Notes: generated by a model not told the origin, from the letters alone. A stretch of DNA of 64,000 nt from JAMLHH01 sp964653095 (GCA_964653095.1 CAZZEH010000007.1:1-64000), one strand, 5' to 3'. Positions 17,904 to 27,745 are shown, counted from the first letter of the stretch. Translations and numbers: made by a program.

Positions 17904-18989
17904 ATGAATAAAAACATTGTGTTGTGGGGACATACCGGGGCAGATGTAAAAGCATTGTTTGCATTTCACCTGAATGAAGAAGACAAAGAAGTACTTATCT
18001 ACGCTTATCCGCAGGAAGAAGTCAGTGAAAACCTTCAAAACAGCTTGTTCGCGTGGAAAAACGGAGCATCTTTTGACTTCTCCTCCTGCAAAATGACATG
18101 GAAAATAGATGCTCAAAGTGAAAGCATCCTGCCGAAAGATATCCGGGTGGACAAACCGGAATTTATACAGAGAACTCAAATGGAGTGGGGTAAAATTTTG
18201 ATGAGTTCCAGAATGTATGTCGGTGCAAAAGAAGAAGTCGTACTGCATAAAATGCTGGTCAGTTCTTCAAAGGAGTTTAAACAAGAATATTGGGAAAAAA
18301 CAAAAGAACTGTGGGAAAAATACAGCCAAATGCTCAAAGAGAGAGAAATCACATGGGAGCATGCCCAACTTCTAAAAGCTGAAATTGATGAAATCTTTGA
18401 GGTGATGAAATCTCAAAAAGAGAAGAAGGCCAAACTTGAAAAATCTAAAATAAAGGAAATAGTCAGTGGTTTTGAAAGAGAATTGGAACAATTAAAAGCA
18501 CAGACTATTTACTCAGAAGAATGGCCCGGAATCTACGAAAACCTTAAACGAATACAGGAAGAAATCAAGCAGTCTCCCATAAAATTTCATCTGAAAAAAC
18601 CATTGTTTCAAAAAGTGGACGAAGTATATCACACCCTTCGCACATACAGAGAAACTCAAAGCGTGGGACACGTGAAAAGCAGATTAGAAAATCTGAACAG
18701 AATACTGAAAAATACAACCAGAGCAATCAATAAGGATAAAGAGTCTCTGGAAATGCAAAAAGAAAAACTCGCTCATTATATGCGCGGTCAAAAGCCCGAA
18801 GCAGGACCTTGGAGCAAGCTTCTTAAACCATTGGAAGAAAAAATCGAAGCAAACGAAAAAAAAGCAGAAGATATCAGAAAAACAATTGAGCAGTTAAATC
18901 AAAAACTGAAAGAAACAGAATCAAAAGCAGAGTCTTCGGAAGAAATAAAAGAAGAAACAGAAACCGAAAGTGCCGATACAAAAAGCTAA
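17904..18989 (+). CDS. Cytoplasmic coiled-coil protein, unknown function
   Basis: A 361-residue protein without signal peptide or membrane segment. Residues 1-105 look globular (start MNKNIVLWGHTGADVKALFAFHL, with LIYAYPQEEV and a WKIDAQSESILPKDI stretch). From about 110 to the end it is Lys/Glu-rich helix and predicted coiled coil. A short acidic, low-complexity tail (EEIKEETETESADTKS) ends it. I do not recognise the family. It has its own upstream terminator and -7 element and is followed 27 nt later by rnhB, so the two may share a transcript. A structural or nucleoid/division-related role would be guesswork. Confidence 0.65.
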   Translation: MNKNIVLWGHTGADVKALFAFHLNEEDKEVLIYAYPQEEVSENLQNSLFAWKNGASFDFSSCKMTWKIDAQSESILPKDIRVDKPEFIQRTQMEWGKILMSSRMYVGAKEEVVLHKMLVSSSKEFKQEYWEKTKELWEKYSQMLKEREITWEHAQLLKAEIDEIFEVMKSQKEKKAKLEKSKIKEIVSGFERELEQLKAQTIYSEEWPGIYENLKRIQEEIKQSPIKFHLKKPLFQKVDEVYHTLRTYRETQSVGHVKSRLENLNRILKNTTRAINKDKESLEMQKEKLAHYMRGQKPEAGPWSKLLKPLEEKIEANEKKAEDIRKTIEQLNQKLKETESKAESSEEIKEETETESADTKS

Positions 18990-19016
18990 CTTTACCCGGA
19001 GCAGGGAAGTTATGGT

Positions 19017-19619
19017 ATGCCAAAGCTGTATCATTTAGACAATAAAATTATTTGCGGATGTGACGAAGCCGGCAGGGGGTGTCTTGCAGGTCCTGTGGTA
19101 GCAGCAGCAGTAATCCTACCCGATAATTTCAAAAACTCTATCCTGACAGACTCCAAGCAAGTCAAAGAATCCGACCGAATAATACTTCAGGACATTATCA
19201 AAACTCAGGCAATTGCATTCGGAATAGGAGTGGTCAGCCATGATGAAATTGACAGACTTAATATCCTGAAAGCATCATTTCTGGCAATGCACCGGGCTAT
19301 AAATCAACTACCAGTACGTCCGGCACACCTGATAATTGACGGTAATAGATTTGTCTCTTATCCCGGCATTCCTCATCAGTGCATAGTAAAGGGCGACAGC
19401 AAATACTTACAAATTTCGGCAGCTTCTATTCTGGCAAAAGTGCATAGAGACAATATGATGACAGCCCTCGCAAAACAGTATCCCCACTACGGTTGGGACA
19501 CAAACAAAGGTTATCCGACCAACGCCCACCGGGAAGCCATTAGAGAATATGGAGCCACACCGCTTCACCGGAAAAGTTTTAAACTGCTGCCCGACAAAGA
19601 GCAAACCCTCTTTGACTGA
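19017..19619 (+). CDS. rnhB: Ribonuclease HII
   Basis: A 200-residue enzyme that cleaves RNA in RNA-DNA hybrids and removes single ribonucleotides misincorporated in DNA. The N-terminal CGCDEAGRGCLAGPVVAAAV holds the catalytic Asp16-Glu17. LIIDGNRF carries the next acidic ligand, and SILAKVHRDNMM with the downstream conserved Tyr/Gly-rich GYPTNAHREAI completes the family signature. ATG 19017 is preferred to the out-of-frame ATG at 19012. A GCAGGGA element just upstream is one of the few Shine-Dalgarno-like sequences here. Confidence 0.96.
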   Translation: MPKLYHLDNKIICGCDEAGRGCLAGPVVAAAVILPDNFKNSILTDSKQVKESDRIILQDIIKTQAIAFGIGVVSHDEIDRLNILKASFLAMHRAINQLPVRPAHLIIDGNRFVSYPGIPHQCIVKGDSKYLQISAASILAKVHRDNMMTALAKQYPHYGWDTNKGYPTNAHREAIREYGATPLHRKSFKLLPDKEQTLFD

Positions 19620-19769
19620 ACCTTATCCTTACTCTCAATTCCTTTGACCGCCTATCCATAAAATGAGTTTGAATATTGTTATAAGCTTGATTACATTTAT
19701 ACAGCCATAAAAACCTGAGCAAACAGTCCGACAAAAGGCACATTTAATTAAACTATTAAAAACAAACCG

Positions 19770-22238
19770 TTGCTGGAATATACCTTAGCAAAAATTGCCG
19801 AAATCATTGACACCCGCCTGACAGGCTCCGAAGACTTGCCTGCAATCCGTTATTTCAGTACAGACAGCCGAAAAATTTTAAACACACACCATACTCTGTT
19901 CATTGCCATGAGTGGTAAAAATACAGACGGACATAGTTTTATTCAGGATGCTTATGACAAAGGAGTCAGACAGTTTATTACTCACAGAATGCCGGGAAAA
20001 CGGCTTCCGGACTGTGGCTATCTTATAGTGGACGAACCTTTAAATGCGTTGCAAAAAATAGCCGTACATCACCGACAGAGGTACAGCCTTCCTGTGATTG
20101 GGATAACAGGCAGTAACGGTAAAACCATTATTAAAGAATGGCTCTATCAGCTCCTTCATTTAGATTACAATGTCTGCCGCAGCCCCAAAAGCTATAACTC
20201 TCAATTAGGTGTTCCATTATCCGTATTGCAGTTGGAAACCGCGCATAATCTTGCCATTTTTGAAGCAGGTATTTCTACTACGGACGAAATGGATAAACTT
20301 GAAAAAATCATCCGTCCGACAATAGGAATTTTCACTAATATCGGTCCTGCACATGATGCTGGTTTTCTGAACAGTACGGAAAAAGTAAGAGAGAAAATGA
20401 AACTTTTTCAAAACTGTGAAAAATTGATTTTTTGTTCGGATTACACGCGGATCGCTGAGAACGCACCTCTGGGAGTACAGACCGTTTCATGGGGCAGCAA
20501 GATTCAGGATAATTACAAAGTCCGTTTCAGTAAAGAAGAAAAAAACAGAACAAAAATTTTTATTCAAAATTCAAATCAGGAATGGGAGTTTGACATTCCT
20601 TTTTCGGATGATGCTTATGCGGAAGGCTGCGTACACTGTATTGTACTGATGCTGGAATTGGGTTATGAAGCCAAAGATATTGCAGACAGAATATCCAACC
20701 TCCGTCCACTTGCCATGAGGATGGAACTCAAATACGGACTGAACAACTGCACCATAATTGACGACAGCTACAGTGCCGATTTACTGTCTTTAAAAGCTGC
20801 TCTTGAATTTTTCAGACAACAGGAAAGCTCTAAAAAACGAACGCTGATAATTTCTGATTTTGAACAGTCCGGATTAGATGACACCCGGTTAATTGATGAA
20901 TTAATTAAAATTATCCGAATCAATAAATTTCAAAAAGTCATCACGGTAGGCAATCTTTTTCTCAAAAACATAGATAAACTAAACAAGCTAAAACTTGAAT
21001 TGCATTGTTTTCCAAGTACAGAAGCTTTATTAACTCAGCTGGATGGGATAGGATTTAAAGACGAGGTCATACTGATTAAAGGTGCCAGACAATTTCAGTT
21101 TGAGCAAGTGTCGTACAGACTGCTCGGACAATCCCATACAACGATATTGGAGATAAATCTAAATGCACTTGCAGATAACTTCGATGTATTTAAAAGCCAC
21201 TTAAAGAAGAATACGGGAATCATACCTATGGTCAAAGCATTCTCATACGGAAGCGGAAGTACTGAGATAGCCACAATGCTGGAAGAAAAGGGAGTAGATT
21301 ATTTTGCAGTAGCTTATGCGGACGAAGGGGTGAAACTCAGGGAGGGCGGTGTCAAAACCAGAATTATAGTCATGAACCCTTCCCCAAGAGACTTTGAGAA
21401 AATGGTGAGATATCACTTAGAGCCTGAGATCTATCATATTTCCATGCTCAAAAACTTACACACCTTCCTGCAGGCAAATGAGTACAGCACATATTATCCG
21501 ATTCACATCAAAATAGAAACCGGAATGAATCGGTTAGGATTTCAGGAAAAATCTGTATCTGCTTTAATTGCAGAACTAAAGTATCATGATTTAGTACGGG
21601 TCGCCACCGTATTTTCACACCTCGCGGCATCTGACGAACCCCAGATGGATAAGTTTACCATAAAACAATTGGAACAGTTTGAAAGAATCAGTTCAGACCT
21701 TGCCAAAGAACTCGGTTATGAGATTAAACGACACATACTCAACTCTTCGGGAATTTTAAGATTTCCAAAATATCAATATGACTATGTGCGTCTTGGAATT
21801 GGATTATACGGAGTGGACAGTTCGCATACTATACAGTCTCAGTTAGTCACGATCGGCACCTTAAAAACCAGTGTGTCACAAGTTAAGCTTTTGGAAAAAG
21901 AAGAAACGGTAGGCTATGGACGAAAGGGAGTGTTGCAGCATAAAACAAAAATAGCCGTGATAGCTATTGGATATGCAGACGGTTTTGACCGACGTTTCAG
22001 CAATGGTATTGGAGAGGTTTTTATTCGTGGAAAGAAAGCACCGGTAATAGGCAATGTATGTATGGATATGTGTATGGTTGATGTGACTCATATTCCGAAT
22101 GTATCGGAAGGTGACGAGGTAGAAGTCTATGGAAAAAATATATCGGTCATCGAAGCCGCACAAAAAATAGGAACCATTCCTTATGAACTGCTCACAAAAA
22201 TATCGAGAAGAGTCCGAAGAGTATATTACTGGAATTAA
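19770..22238 (+). CDS. Bifunctional MurF ligase / alanine racemase fusion
   Basis: An 822-residue fusion of UDP-MurNAc-tripeptide:D-Ala-D-Ala ligase and PLP-dependent alanine racemase. The MurF half (about 1-450) has FIAMSGKNTDGHSF, the ATP loop GITGSNGKTIIKEW, and the central/C-terminal RMELKYGLNNCTIIDDSYSA. The Alr half (about 455-822) has LEINLNALADN, the PLP lysine in MVKAFSYGSG, IKIETGMNRLGF, RLGIGLYG and the catalytic tyrosine region VGYGRKG. Fused proteins of this kind are known in Bacteroidota. They could channel D-Ala production toward precursor synthesis. The start codon is TTG 19770 (MLEYTLAKIAEIID), matching the family N-terminus. The gene is convergent with the methyltransferase gene. 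Confidence 0.94.
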   Translation: MLEYTLAKIAEIIDTRLTGSEDLPAIRYFSTDSRKILNTHHTLFIAMSGKNTDGHSFIQDAYDKGVRQFITHRMPGKRLPDCGYLIVDEPLNALQKIAVHHRQRYSLPVIGITGSNGKTIIKEWLYQLLHLDYNVCRSPKSYNSQLGVPLSVLQLETAHNLAIFEAGISTTDEMDKLEKIIRPTIGIFTNIGPAHDAGFLNSTEKVREKMKLFQNCEKLIFCSDYTRIAENAPLGVQTVSWGSKIQDNYKVRFSKEEKNRTKIFIQNSNQEWEFDIPFSDDAYAEGCVHCIVLMLELGYEAKDIADRISNLRPLAMRMELKYGLNNCTIIDDSYSADLLSLKAALEFFRQQESSKKRTLIISDFEQSGLDDTRLIDELIKIIRINKFQKVITVGNLFLKNIDKLNKLKLELHCFPSTEALLTQLDGIGFKDEVILIKGARQFQFEQVSYRLLGQSHTTILEINLNALADNFDVFKSHLKKNTGIIPMVKAFSYGSGSTEIATMLEEKGVDYFAVAYADEGVKLREGGVKTRIIVMNPSPRDFEKMVRYHLEPEIYHISMLKNLHTFLQANEYSTYYPIHIKIETGMNRLGFQEKSVSALIAELKYHDLVRVATVFSHLAASDEPQMDKFTIKQLEQFERISSDLAKELGYEIKRHILNSSGILRFPKYQYDYVRLGIGLYGVDSSHTIQSQLVTIGTLKTSVSQVKLLEKEETVGYGRKGVLQHKTKIAVIAIGYADGFDRRFSNGIGEVFIRGKKAPVIGNVCMDMCMVDVTHIPNVSEGDEVEVYGKNISVIEAAQKIGTIPYELLTKISRRVRRVYYWN

Positions 22239-22296
22239 GCCAGATATCGAAAAACCGCCGACTAAGAATTTTTTTATTGCTTTGAGATATAAGTTA

Positions 22297-23178
22297 TCAG
22301 CTCAAATAAGGATTGTTTGGTAAGCGGGTAATATTAAAACCTTCTGCTGACAACTTCTTCAATATTTGCTCCGTAGGCTTCTCTTTGAAAATAATTGCAA
22401 TCATATTCTGATATGGAATAAGCCTTAATCTGCATAAGAAATCTCTTAGCCATATTTTTCTCTTTATATAATTAAACAGCTTCGTATCATCTGTCGAGTT
22501 ATTCAATTCCAAAGATGGACTATAATAGTCATTGATACCTTTCCATGCAAAATACGGCAGGTTGATTCCCGCACCTATTTTTTTAAACTCTCTCTCCGAA
22601 ACTTTATAGACGAAATTTCCAACGGTCTCGTAAGAAAACTCATTCTTCCAAATCTTCTTTGAAAAAGAGGGAGCAACAGTATTAACAATATTTCTTATAA
22701 ACGTAAAAAGAGGAAAATGAAACGCGATATCTATAGGTTCTATAAGGACTACAGCTTTCTTACTGCATCTAATCATTTCGTATAATGCTATGTAAGGTCT
22801 TGGAAAATGGTGATAAGCTTCCTTGCATAGAATATAATCAAAACTATTGTCCGCATAATCAATATTCTCCGCATTGATTTCTCTATACTTTTCAATCAAG
22901 CCCTTCTCGTGCGCAACTTTCAAAGTGCCCACCCCAATATTAGACGCAACCACAGATATCCCTTTTTGTTCCAGCCAATGAGCATCGGAACCAATCCCGT
23001 CACCAACGGTCAACCATTGTTCTTTTTCTGAGATAAGAGGCCTCAGGGTTGAAAGCATTCTGTCATGTCTCCAATAATTGATTGATCCGGTGTTTTTAAT
23101 ACGGTCATCTATGCCCTTATCAATCTCTGATTCTAAAATTTTCTGATGCGATTGATAACTGATTTTCTCAAAACCCAT
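22297..23178 (-). CDS. Class I SAM-dependent methyltransferase
   Basis: A 293-residue methyltransferase. Motif I is WLTVGDGIGSDAHWLEQ, a slightly divergent form of the usual GxGxG loop. VVASNIGVGTL, INAENIDYADNSFDYILCKEAYHHFPRP and LIEPIDIAF are motifs II to IV of Methyltransf_11-like enzymes. Substrate is not identifiable; related enzymes occur in glycan and lipid pathways. It stands alone with 58 bp to the convergent murF-alr gene and over 200 bp to the next gene upstream. No promoter close to consensus is seen. Confidence 0.8.
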   Translation of the reverse strand: MGFEKISYQSHQKILESEIDKGIDDRIKNTGSINYWRHDRMLSTLRPLISEKEQWLTVGDGIGSDAHWLEQKGISVVASNIGVGTLKVAHEKGLIEKYREINAENIDYADNSFDYILCKEAYHHFPRPYIALYEMIRCSKKAVVLIEPIDIAFHFPLFTFIRNIVNTVAPSFSKKIWKNEFSYETVGNFVYKVSEREFKKIGAGINLPYFAWKGINDYYSPSLELNNSTDDTKLFNYIKRKIWLRDFLCRLRLIPYQNMIAIIFKEKPTEQILKKLSAEGFNITRLPNNPYLS

Positions 23179-23328
23179 TTATACCTTGATATTAGACTGA
23201 AACAAATAACGCCGTTTTTCCAGAGATTTAAAAATTGAAAAGTTCATTTTTACTGCCTGTTCTCTCACTTTTTATTTCAAAATATTAATAGTCCATTTTT
23301 CTCTATGATTCCTATACCAAAAAGAACA

Positions 23329-23348
23329 GAGTCGGACTTAGCCGACTC
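23329..23348 (-). terminator. Probable terminator after the trans-sulfuration gene
   Basis: A perfect 7-bp stem GAGTCGG/CCGACTC with a 6-nt loop lies 47 bp beyond the stop codon. On the minus strand it is followed by a moderately T-rich stretch (TGTTCTTTTT). Confidence 0.5.
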
Positions 23349-23395
23349 CACAATTCACTATCTCTTCTTTCTCTTCAGACAAATAAGGAATAAAG

Positions 23396-24535
23396 TTATT
23401 CCAAGGCGTTTTTCAAATCTTCAATGAGATCATCCACATCTTCGATACCGACACTCATTCTGATGAGAGAATCTGTCACTCCAGTTTTCAGTCTTTCTTC
23501 CAAAGGTATAGACCCGTGTGTCATGGTCGCCGGATGTTCCACCAGAGATTCTACACCACCCAATGACTCTGCGAGAGCAAACAATTTGGTTGAAGACAGA
23601 AACTTAAAAGCGGCTTCCTTAGAATCATCTTTCAGGACGAAAGATACCATAGCGCCCGGCATTTTCATTTGCTTTCTGGCTTGCTCATAGCTTGGATGAG
23701 ATTTCAATCCCGGATAGTTGACTTTGCCTACTTTTGGATGTGCTTCCAAATATTCGGCTACCTTTTGTGCATTTTCACAGGCACGCTGTACTCTCAGGTG
23801 AAGAGTTTTAATTCCTCTGAGTACTAACCAACAATCATTTGGTCCGGGAATCGCACCGCTGGCATTCTGGATAAAATGAAACTGATCGGCCAGTGCTTTG
23901 TCTTTTACGACCAATGCGCCTAAAATCACATCACTGTGACCTCCGAGATATTTCGTGGCAGAATGACAAATGATATCTGCTCCCCAATCCAGCGGAGTTT
24001 GCAGATAGGGCGATGCAAAAGTATTGTCCACTACAACCAGTATATCATTTTTCTTTGCTACTTCGATGACCGCTTTTACATCTATCACCTGCAGCATGGG
24101 GTTGGTAGGAGTTTCTATCCAAATCAACTTGGTGTTTTCATTGATTTTATCTGCCACATTTTGCGGGTCATTCATATCCACAAAATGAAAATTGACCCCG
24201 AAGTTCTGATAGATTTTGGTGAAAATCCTATAGCTGCCTCCGTAAAGGTCATTGCAGGAAATCACTTCATCACCGGATTTTAACAATTTTAGAATAGCAT
24301 CTGTGGCCGCCAATCCGCTGGCAAAAGTGATTCCGTAATTACCATTCTCCAATGCCGCCAGATTTTCCTCCAATACCGTTCTGGTCGGATTTTGAGTTCT
24401 GGCATATTCGTAACCTTTGTGTTTGCCGGGAGATTCCTGTACAAAAGTAGAGGTCTGATAAATAGGTGTCATGATAGCTCCGGTGGTTGGATCCGGTTTG
24501 ATTCCGGCATGAATTACTTTAGTTCCAAACTTCAT
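23396..24535 (-). CDS. Trans-sulfuration PLP enzyme (cystathionine gamma-synthase/lyase type)
   Basis: A 379-residue Cys/Met-metabolism PLP enzyme. Characteristic blocks are TPIYQTSTFVQ, YEYARTQNPTRTVLEENLAALE, the cofactor-stacking region ITFASGLAATDAIL, the ETPTNPML block, VVDNTFASPYLQ, and the PLP lysine in SATKYLGGHSD. The C-terminus has ESLGGVESLVEHPATMTH. Cystathionine gamma-synthase (MetB) and gamma-lyase cannot be separated by eye; the first is most often assigned to Bacteroidota members of this type. A near-consensus -7 element (TATCTTTA on the minus strand, 24557-24564) lies about 22 nt upstream of the start. It is monocistronic and ends in a probable terminator. Confidence 0.9.
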   Translation of the reverse strand: MKFGTKVIHAGIKPDPTTGAIMTPIYQTSTFVQESPGKHKGYEYARTQNPTRTVLEENLAALENGNYGITFASGLAATDAILKLLKSGDEVISCNDLYGGSYRIFTKIYQNFGVNFHFVDMNDPQNVADKINENTKLIWIETPTNPMLQVIDVKAVIEVAKKNDILVVVDNTFASPYLQTPLDWGADIICHSATKYLGGHSDVILGALVVKDKALADQFHFIQNASGAIPGPNDCWLVLRGIKTLHLRVQRACENAQKVAEYLEAHPKVGKVNYPGLKSHPSYEQARKQMKMPGAMVSFVLKDDSKEAAFKFLSSTKLFALAESLGGVESLVEHPATMTHGSIPLEERLKTGVTDSLIRMSVGIEDVDDLIEDLKNALE

Positions 24536-24573
24536 TTTATCTTATTTTTATTGCTTTAAAGATACGAACAGTT

Positions 24574-25332
24574 TTATGAAGCAGATGTTTTAGACTTCCT
24601 TTTGATTTGTGGTATTGTATAGTTCAGGTCAATAGTCAGCACATTTTCACGAATACGCTCCGATTCTCCTCCCGGTAGTCTCGATAAAAAAGTATAACTT
24701 GTATTGACATTCAAACCTTTTGCAGGAGAAAATCCAATTCCGGCAGACGCTCTGTTTTGGTCAAAAAACTGATTGGCTGGTTTACCGACTGCGTTAAAGA
24801 TTAATTCATCACTCACGGACAGCCACACCTTTTTTGATAGATTATATTTCAACCCGAGGCGCTGTCTTAATCTGACGACATCTTTCCTATCTTTTTCTAA
24901 AACTCTATACTCCAATAAACTTCTGCCCTGTAGGTAAAAATTCTTTCCCAACTGATTATTCAAATGAACTCCTAACGCAAAACGGTATTCTTTATCCGGC
25001 TTTTTTGATTCATCTGCAACACTCCTGATAAGAGCATAATTGGAATGATAAGAAAAGGGCAACACTAAAAAACTTACATTTTTATTGAGTTTGTACTTCA
25101 ACCACAATTTGTAGAAATAGACATAGTTTTTATTGAAAGGATTAGATTTGTCAAACGCGTTTTGACGACGATGCTGAAATTCGTTCTCTATACTAAAGTT
25201 TTTAGTCAATGGTAAAGTTACTGAACCTCTCAGCCAGACTTCCTGATGAGTTTCTTTTGCAGAAATCAATTGTGGTGTTGTCAAAGTAAGCAGTAATAAC
25301 AGCCATAATACTGTCCTGATTTTTCTTGTCAT
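24574..25332 (-). CDS. DUF2490 family outer-membrane protein
   Basis: A 252-residue protein with a signal peptide (VLWLLLLLTLTTPQLISA) and a mature barrel of amphipathic strands. The family feel comes from VWLRGSVTLPLTKNFSIENEFQHRRQN, then repeated RFALGVHLNNQLGKNFYLQGRSLLEYR and LRQRLGLKYNLSKKVWLSVSDE segments. DUF2490 proteins are Bacteroidota outer-membrane beta-barrels without assigned function. It lies between hppA, whose terminator precedes it, and the trans-sulfuration gene. Confidence 0.8.
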   Translation of the reverse strand: MTRKIRTVLWLLLLLTLTTPQLISAKETHQEVWLRGSVTLPLTKNFSIENEFQHRRQNAFDKSNPFNKNYVYFYKLWLKYKLNKNVSFLVLPFSYHSNYALIRSVADESKKPDKEYRFALGVHLNNQLGKNFYLQGRSLLEYRVLEKDRKDVVRLRQRLGLKYNLSKKVWLSVSDELIFNAVGKPANQFFDQNRASAGIGFSPAKGLNVNTSYTFLSRLPGGESERIRENVLTIDLNYTIPQIKRKSKTSAS

Positions 25333-25400
25333 AACTTATCTTTTAATCGGAGCGTAAAATCCGACTTTACTTCCAGATGATTTGCAATAAAAGTTACATA

Positions 25401-25433
25401 TAAAAATGCCCGCATCAATACAACGCGGGCATT
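25401..25433 (-). terminator. Intrinsic terminator of hppA
   Basis: On the minus strand the perfect 9-bp stem AATGCCCGC/GCGGGCATT (25433-25425 and 25413-25405) with an 11-nt loop is followed by TTTTTA, starting within the stem end. It lies about 30 bp beyond the hppA stop codon. Confidence 0.8.
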
Positions 25434-25461
25434 CCACCTAAAACCTAAAAAGTTATTATAA

Positions 25462-27684
25462 TTATTCGCTGTCTTCTGCTACTGTGACAGCATCGTTCCA
25501 CTCAACATCAGCACCACCTTCGCTGACAACTTCTTCTGTCACAGAAGATTCTATCACATCAATATTCTCCTGAACTGCATCCGAAGAAGATACCGCAATA
25601 TGAGGAGCAATAATCAAGGCCACAATGGACATCAGTTTAATCAAAATATTCATGGAAGGACCGGATGTATCTTTGAACGGGTCGCCCACAGTATCTCCGG
25701 TTACCGCAGCCTTGTGCGGCTCAGAACCTTTGTAAAACATTTCTCCGTTGATATCCACTCCTTTTTCAAAAGCTTTTTTAGCATTGTCCCATGCACCGCC
25801 GGCATTGTTTTGAAAAATACCCATCAACACACCGGATACAGTCACGCCTGCCAGCAAACCGCCCAATACCTCAGGACCGAATGCAAATCCTACCACAGCC
25901 GGAGTAATCAGAGTAATCAAACCGGGAGCTACCATTTCTCTAATAGAAGCTTTAGTAGAAATATCCACACATTTCTCATACTCAGGTTTTGCCTTGTATT
26001 CCATAATGCCCGGAATTTCTCTAAACTGCCTTCTCACCTCTTCTACCATCGCCATAGCCGCTCTACCTACTGCAGCAATCGCCAGTGCAGAAAAAATAAA
26101 AGGTATCATAGCTCCGACAAACAAACCCGCCAATACAGGAGCTTTATAAATATCAATCGCACTAATTCCGGATATACCTACAAAAGCAGCAAACAAAGCC
26201 AATGAAGTCAATGCTGCAGAAGCAATTGCAAAACCCTTTCCGGTTGCTGCGGTGGTATTTCCTACAGCGTCCAAATTATCAGTCCTATCTCTTACTTCAT
26301 CCGGCAACTGACTCATCTCTGCAATACCCCCTGCGTTGTCCGCAATAGGTCCAAATGCGTCAATCGCCAACTGCATAGCAGTAGTCGCCATCATGGCAGA
26401 AGCCGCGATTGCCACACCGTATAAACCTGCAAGTTCATTAGCTCCATAGATACCGGCAGCTAAAATAATAATTGGAATCACAGTACTTTCCATCCCTACA
26501 GACAGACCACCAATAATATTGGTCGCATGACCGGTAGAAGATTGTCTCACTATACTCATTACAGGTTTTTTGCCCACAGCCGTATAGTATTCTGTAACAA
26601 TGCTCATCAAAGCACCTACAATCAAGCCTAATACAATCGCTGCAATTACACCCATCTTAGTAAACTCATATCCTCTTAAAGCAAGAGTTTCCGGAAGCAT
26701 CCAATTGGCGAGAATCACACCCGTAATGGCGGTCAGACCAATAGATGCCCAGTTGCCAATATTCAGAGCCTTTTGAACATCATCGTTTTCATTTTTTATT
26801 CTTACAAACAGAGTTCCTACAATGGAGAAGATAAGTCCTACTCCTGCAATCAGCATCGGAAGCAATACCGGAGCAAAGCCGTCGAATGCATCTGCAGACT
26901 TGATTTCCTGTCCCAGAACAATGGTTGCTAAAATAGTCGCTACATAAGAACCGAACAAGTCGGCACCCATACCGGCTACGTCCCCCACATTGTCCCCCAC
27001 GTTGTCCGCGATAGTCGCCGGATTTCTCACGTCGTCTTCAGGAATACCCGCTTCCACTTTCCCAACTAAGTCCGCTCCTACGTCAGCAGCTTTGGTATAA
27101 ATACCTCCGCCCACTCTCGCAAACAATGCGATAGACTCGGCTCCGAGTGAGAAACCTGTCAATACCTCAACAGCTTTTCTCATTTCTACGCCGCTTACGT
27201 CCATCACACCAAACAGTTTTATAAAGACAATAAACAATCCTCCAAAGCCAAACACCGCCAAACCTGCCACACCCAGTCCCATCACAGTACCTCCGTTAAA
27301 AGATACTTTCAGAGCCTGTGCCAAGGAAGTTCTCGCTGCCTGTGTAGTTCTGACGTTTGCCTTAGTTGCAGTAGTCATACCGATATAGCCTGCCAGAGCA
27401 GAAAACACAGCTCCGATTACAAACGCAACTGCAATCAGAGGACTGGAATGCTCTACTAATGTGCCGGAGTATGCCAAAAGCAACCCCATAATAATCACAA
27501 AGTAAGTCAGTACCTTCCATTCAGCTTTCAAAAAAGCCAAGGCTCCGGCAGCAATATAGCCGGACAGTTCCTGCATTTTATCATCTCCTGCCTCTTGTTT
27601 GGAGACCCATTGATATTTTGCAAACATCACAATAAGACCCACTAATCCCAAAAGTGGGATAATGTACATCATAGTTTCTTTCAT
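25462..27684 (-). CDS. hppA: Membrane-bound K+-dependent-type cation-pumping pyrophosphatase
   Basis: A 740-residue integral membrane pump that couples pyrophosphate hydrolysis to Na+ and/or H+ export. The substrate loop DVGADLVGKVEAGIPEDDVRNPATIADNVGDNVGDVAG and the C-terminal metal-binding NAGGAWDNAKK and TGDTVGDPFKDTSGP are intact. The GNTTAATGKG motif has Ala where K+-independent enzymes have Lys, so it belongs to the K+-dependent class. About 16 hydrophobic helices are present. ATG 27684 is chosen because the -7 promoter element (27720-27713) lies between it and the upstream in-frame ATG 27738. Whether Na+ or H+ is pumped cannot be read with certainty. Confidence 0.96.
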   Translation of the reverse strand: MKETMMYIIPLLGLVGLIVMFAKYQWVSKQEAGDDKMQELSGYIAAGALAFLKAEWKVLTYFVIIMGLLLAYSGTLVEHSSPLIAVAFVIGAVFSALAGYIGMTTATKANVRTTQAARTSLAQALKVSFNGGTVMGLGVAGLAVFGFGGLFIVFIKLFGVMDVSGVEMRKAVEVLTGFSLGAESIALFARVGGGIYTKAADVGADLVGKVEAGIPEDDVRNPATIADNVGDNVGDVAGMGADLFGSYVATILATIVLGQEIKSADAFDGFAPVLLPMLIAGVGLIFSIVGTLFVRIKNENDDVQKALNIGNWASIGLTAITGVILANWMLPETLALRGYEFTKMGVIAAIVLGLIVGALMSIVTEYYTAVGKKPVMSIVRQSSTGHATNIIGGLSVGMESTVIPIIILAAGIYGANELAGLYGVAIAASAMMATTAMQLAIDAFGPIADNAGGIAEMSQLPDEVRDRTDNLDAVGNTTAATGKGFAIASAALTSLALFAAFVGISGISAIDIYKAPVLAGLFVGAMIPFIFSALAIAAVGRAAMAMVEEVRRQFREIPGIMEYKAKPEYEKCVDISTKASIREMVAPGLITLITPAVVGFAFGPEVLGGLLAGVTVSGVLMGIFQNNAGGAWDNAKKAFEKGVDINGEMFYKGSEPHKAAVTGDTVGDPFKDTSGPSMNILIKLMSIVALIIAPHIAVSSSDAVQENIDVIESSVTEEVVSEGGADVEWNDAVTVAEDSE

Positions 27685-27712
27685 TATTATATCTGTTTTT
27701 AAAAATGTTACG

Positions 27713-27745
27713 CAAAAGTAGCATATTATCTTTAACATACTCCAA
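27713..27745 (-). promoter_or_regulatory. Promoter of hppA
   Basis: On the minus strand TACTTTTG (27720-27713) matches TAnnTTTG, and TTG at 27745-27743 lies 22 nt upstream. The predicted start site near 27707 gives a 5' leader of about 23 nt and fixes the start codon at 27684. Confidence 0.6.

Noticed and set aside
25600..26205. 201-codon open frame antisense to hppA
   Set aside because: Low-complexity His/Ser-rich product typical of the complement of a membrane-protein gene; hppA is unambiguous.
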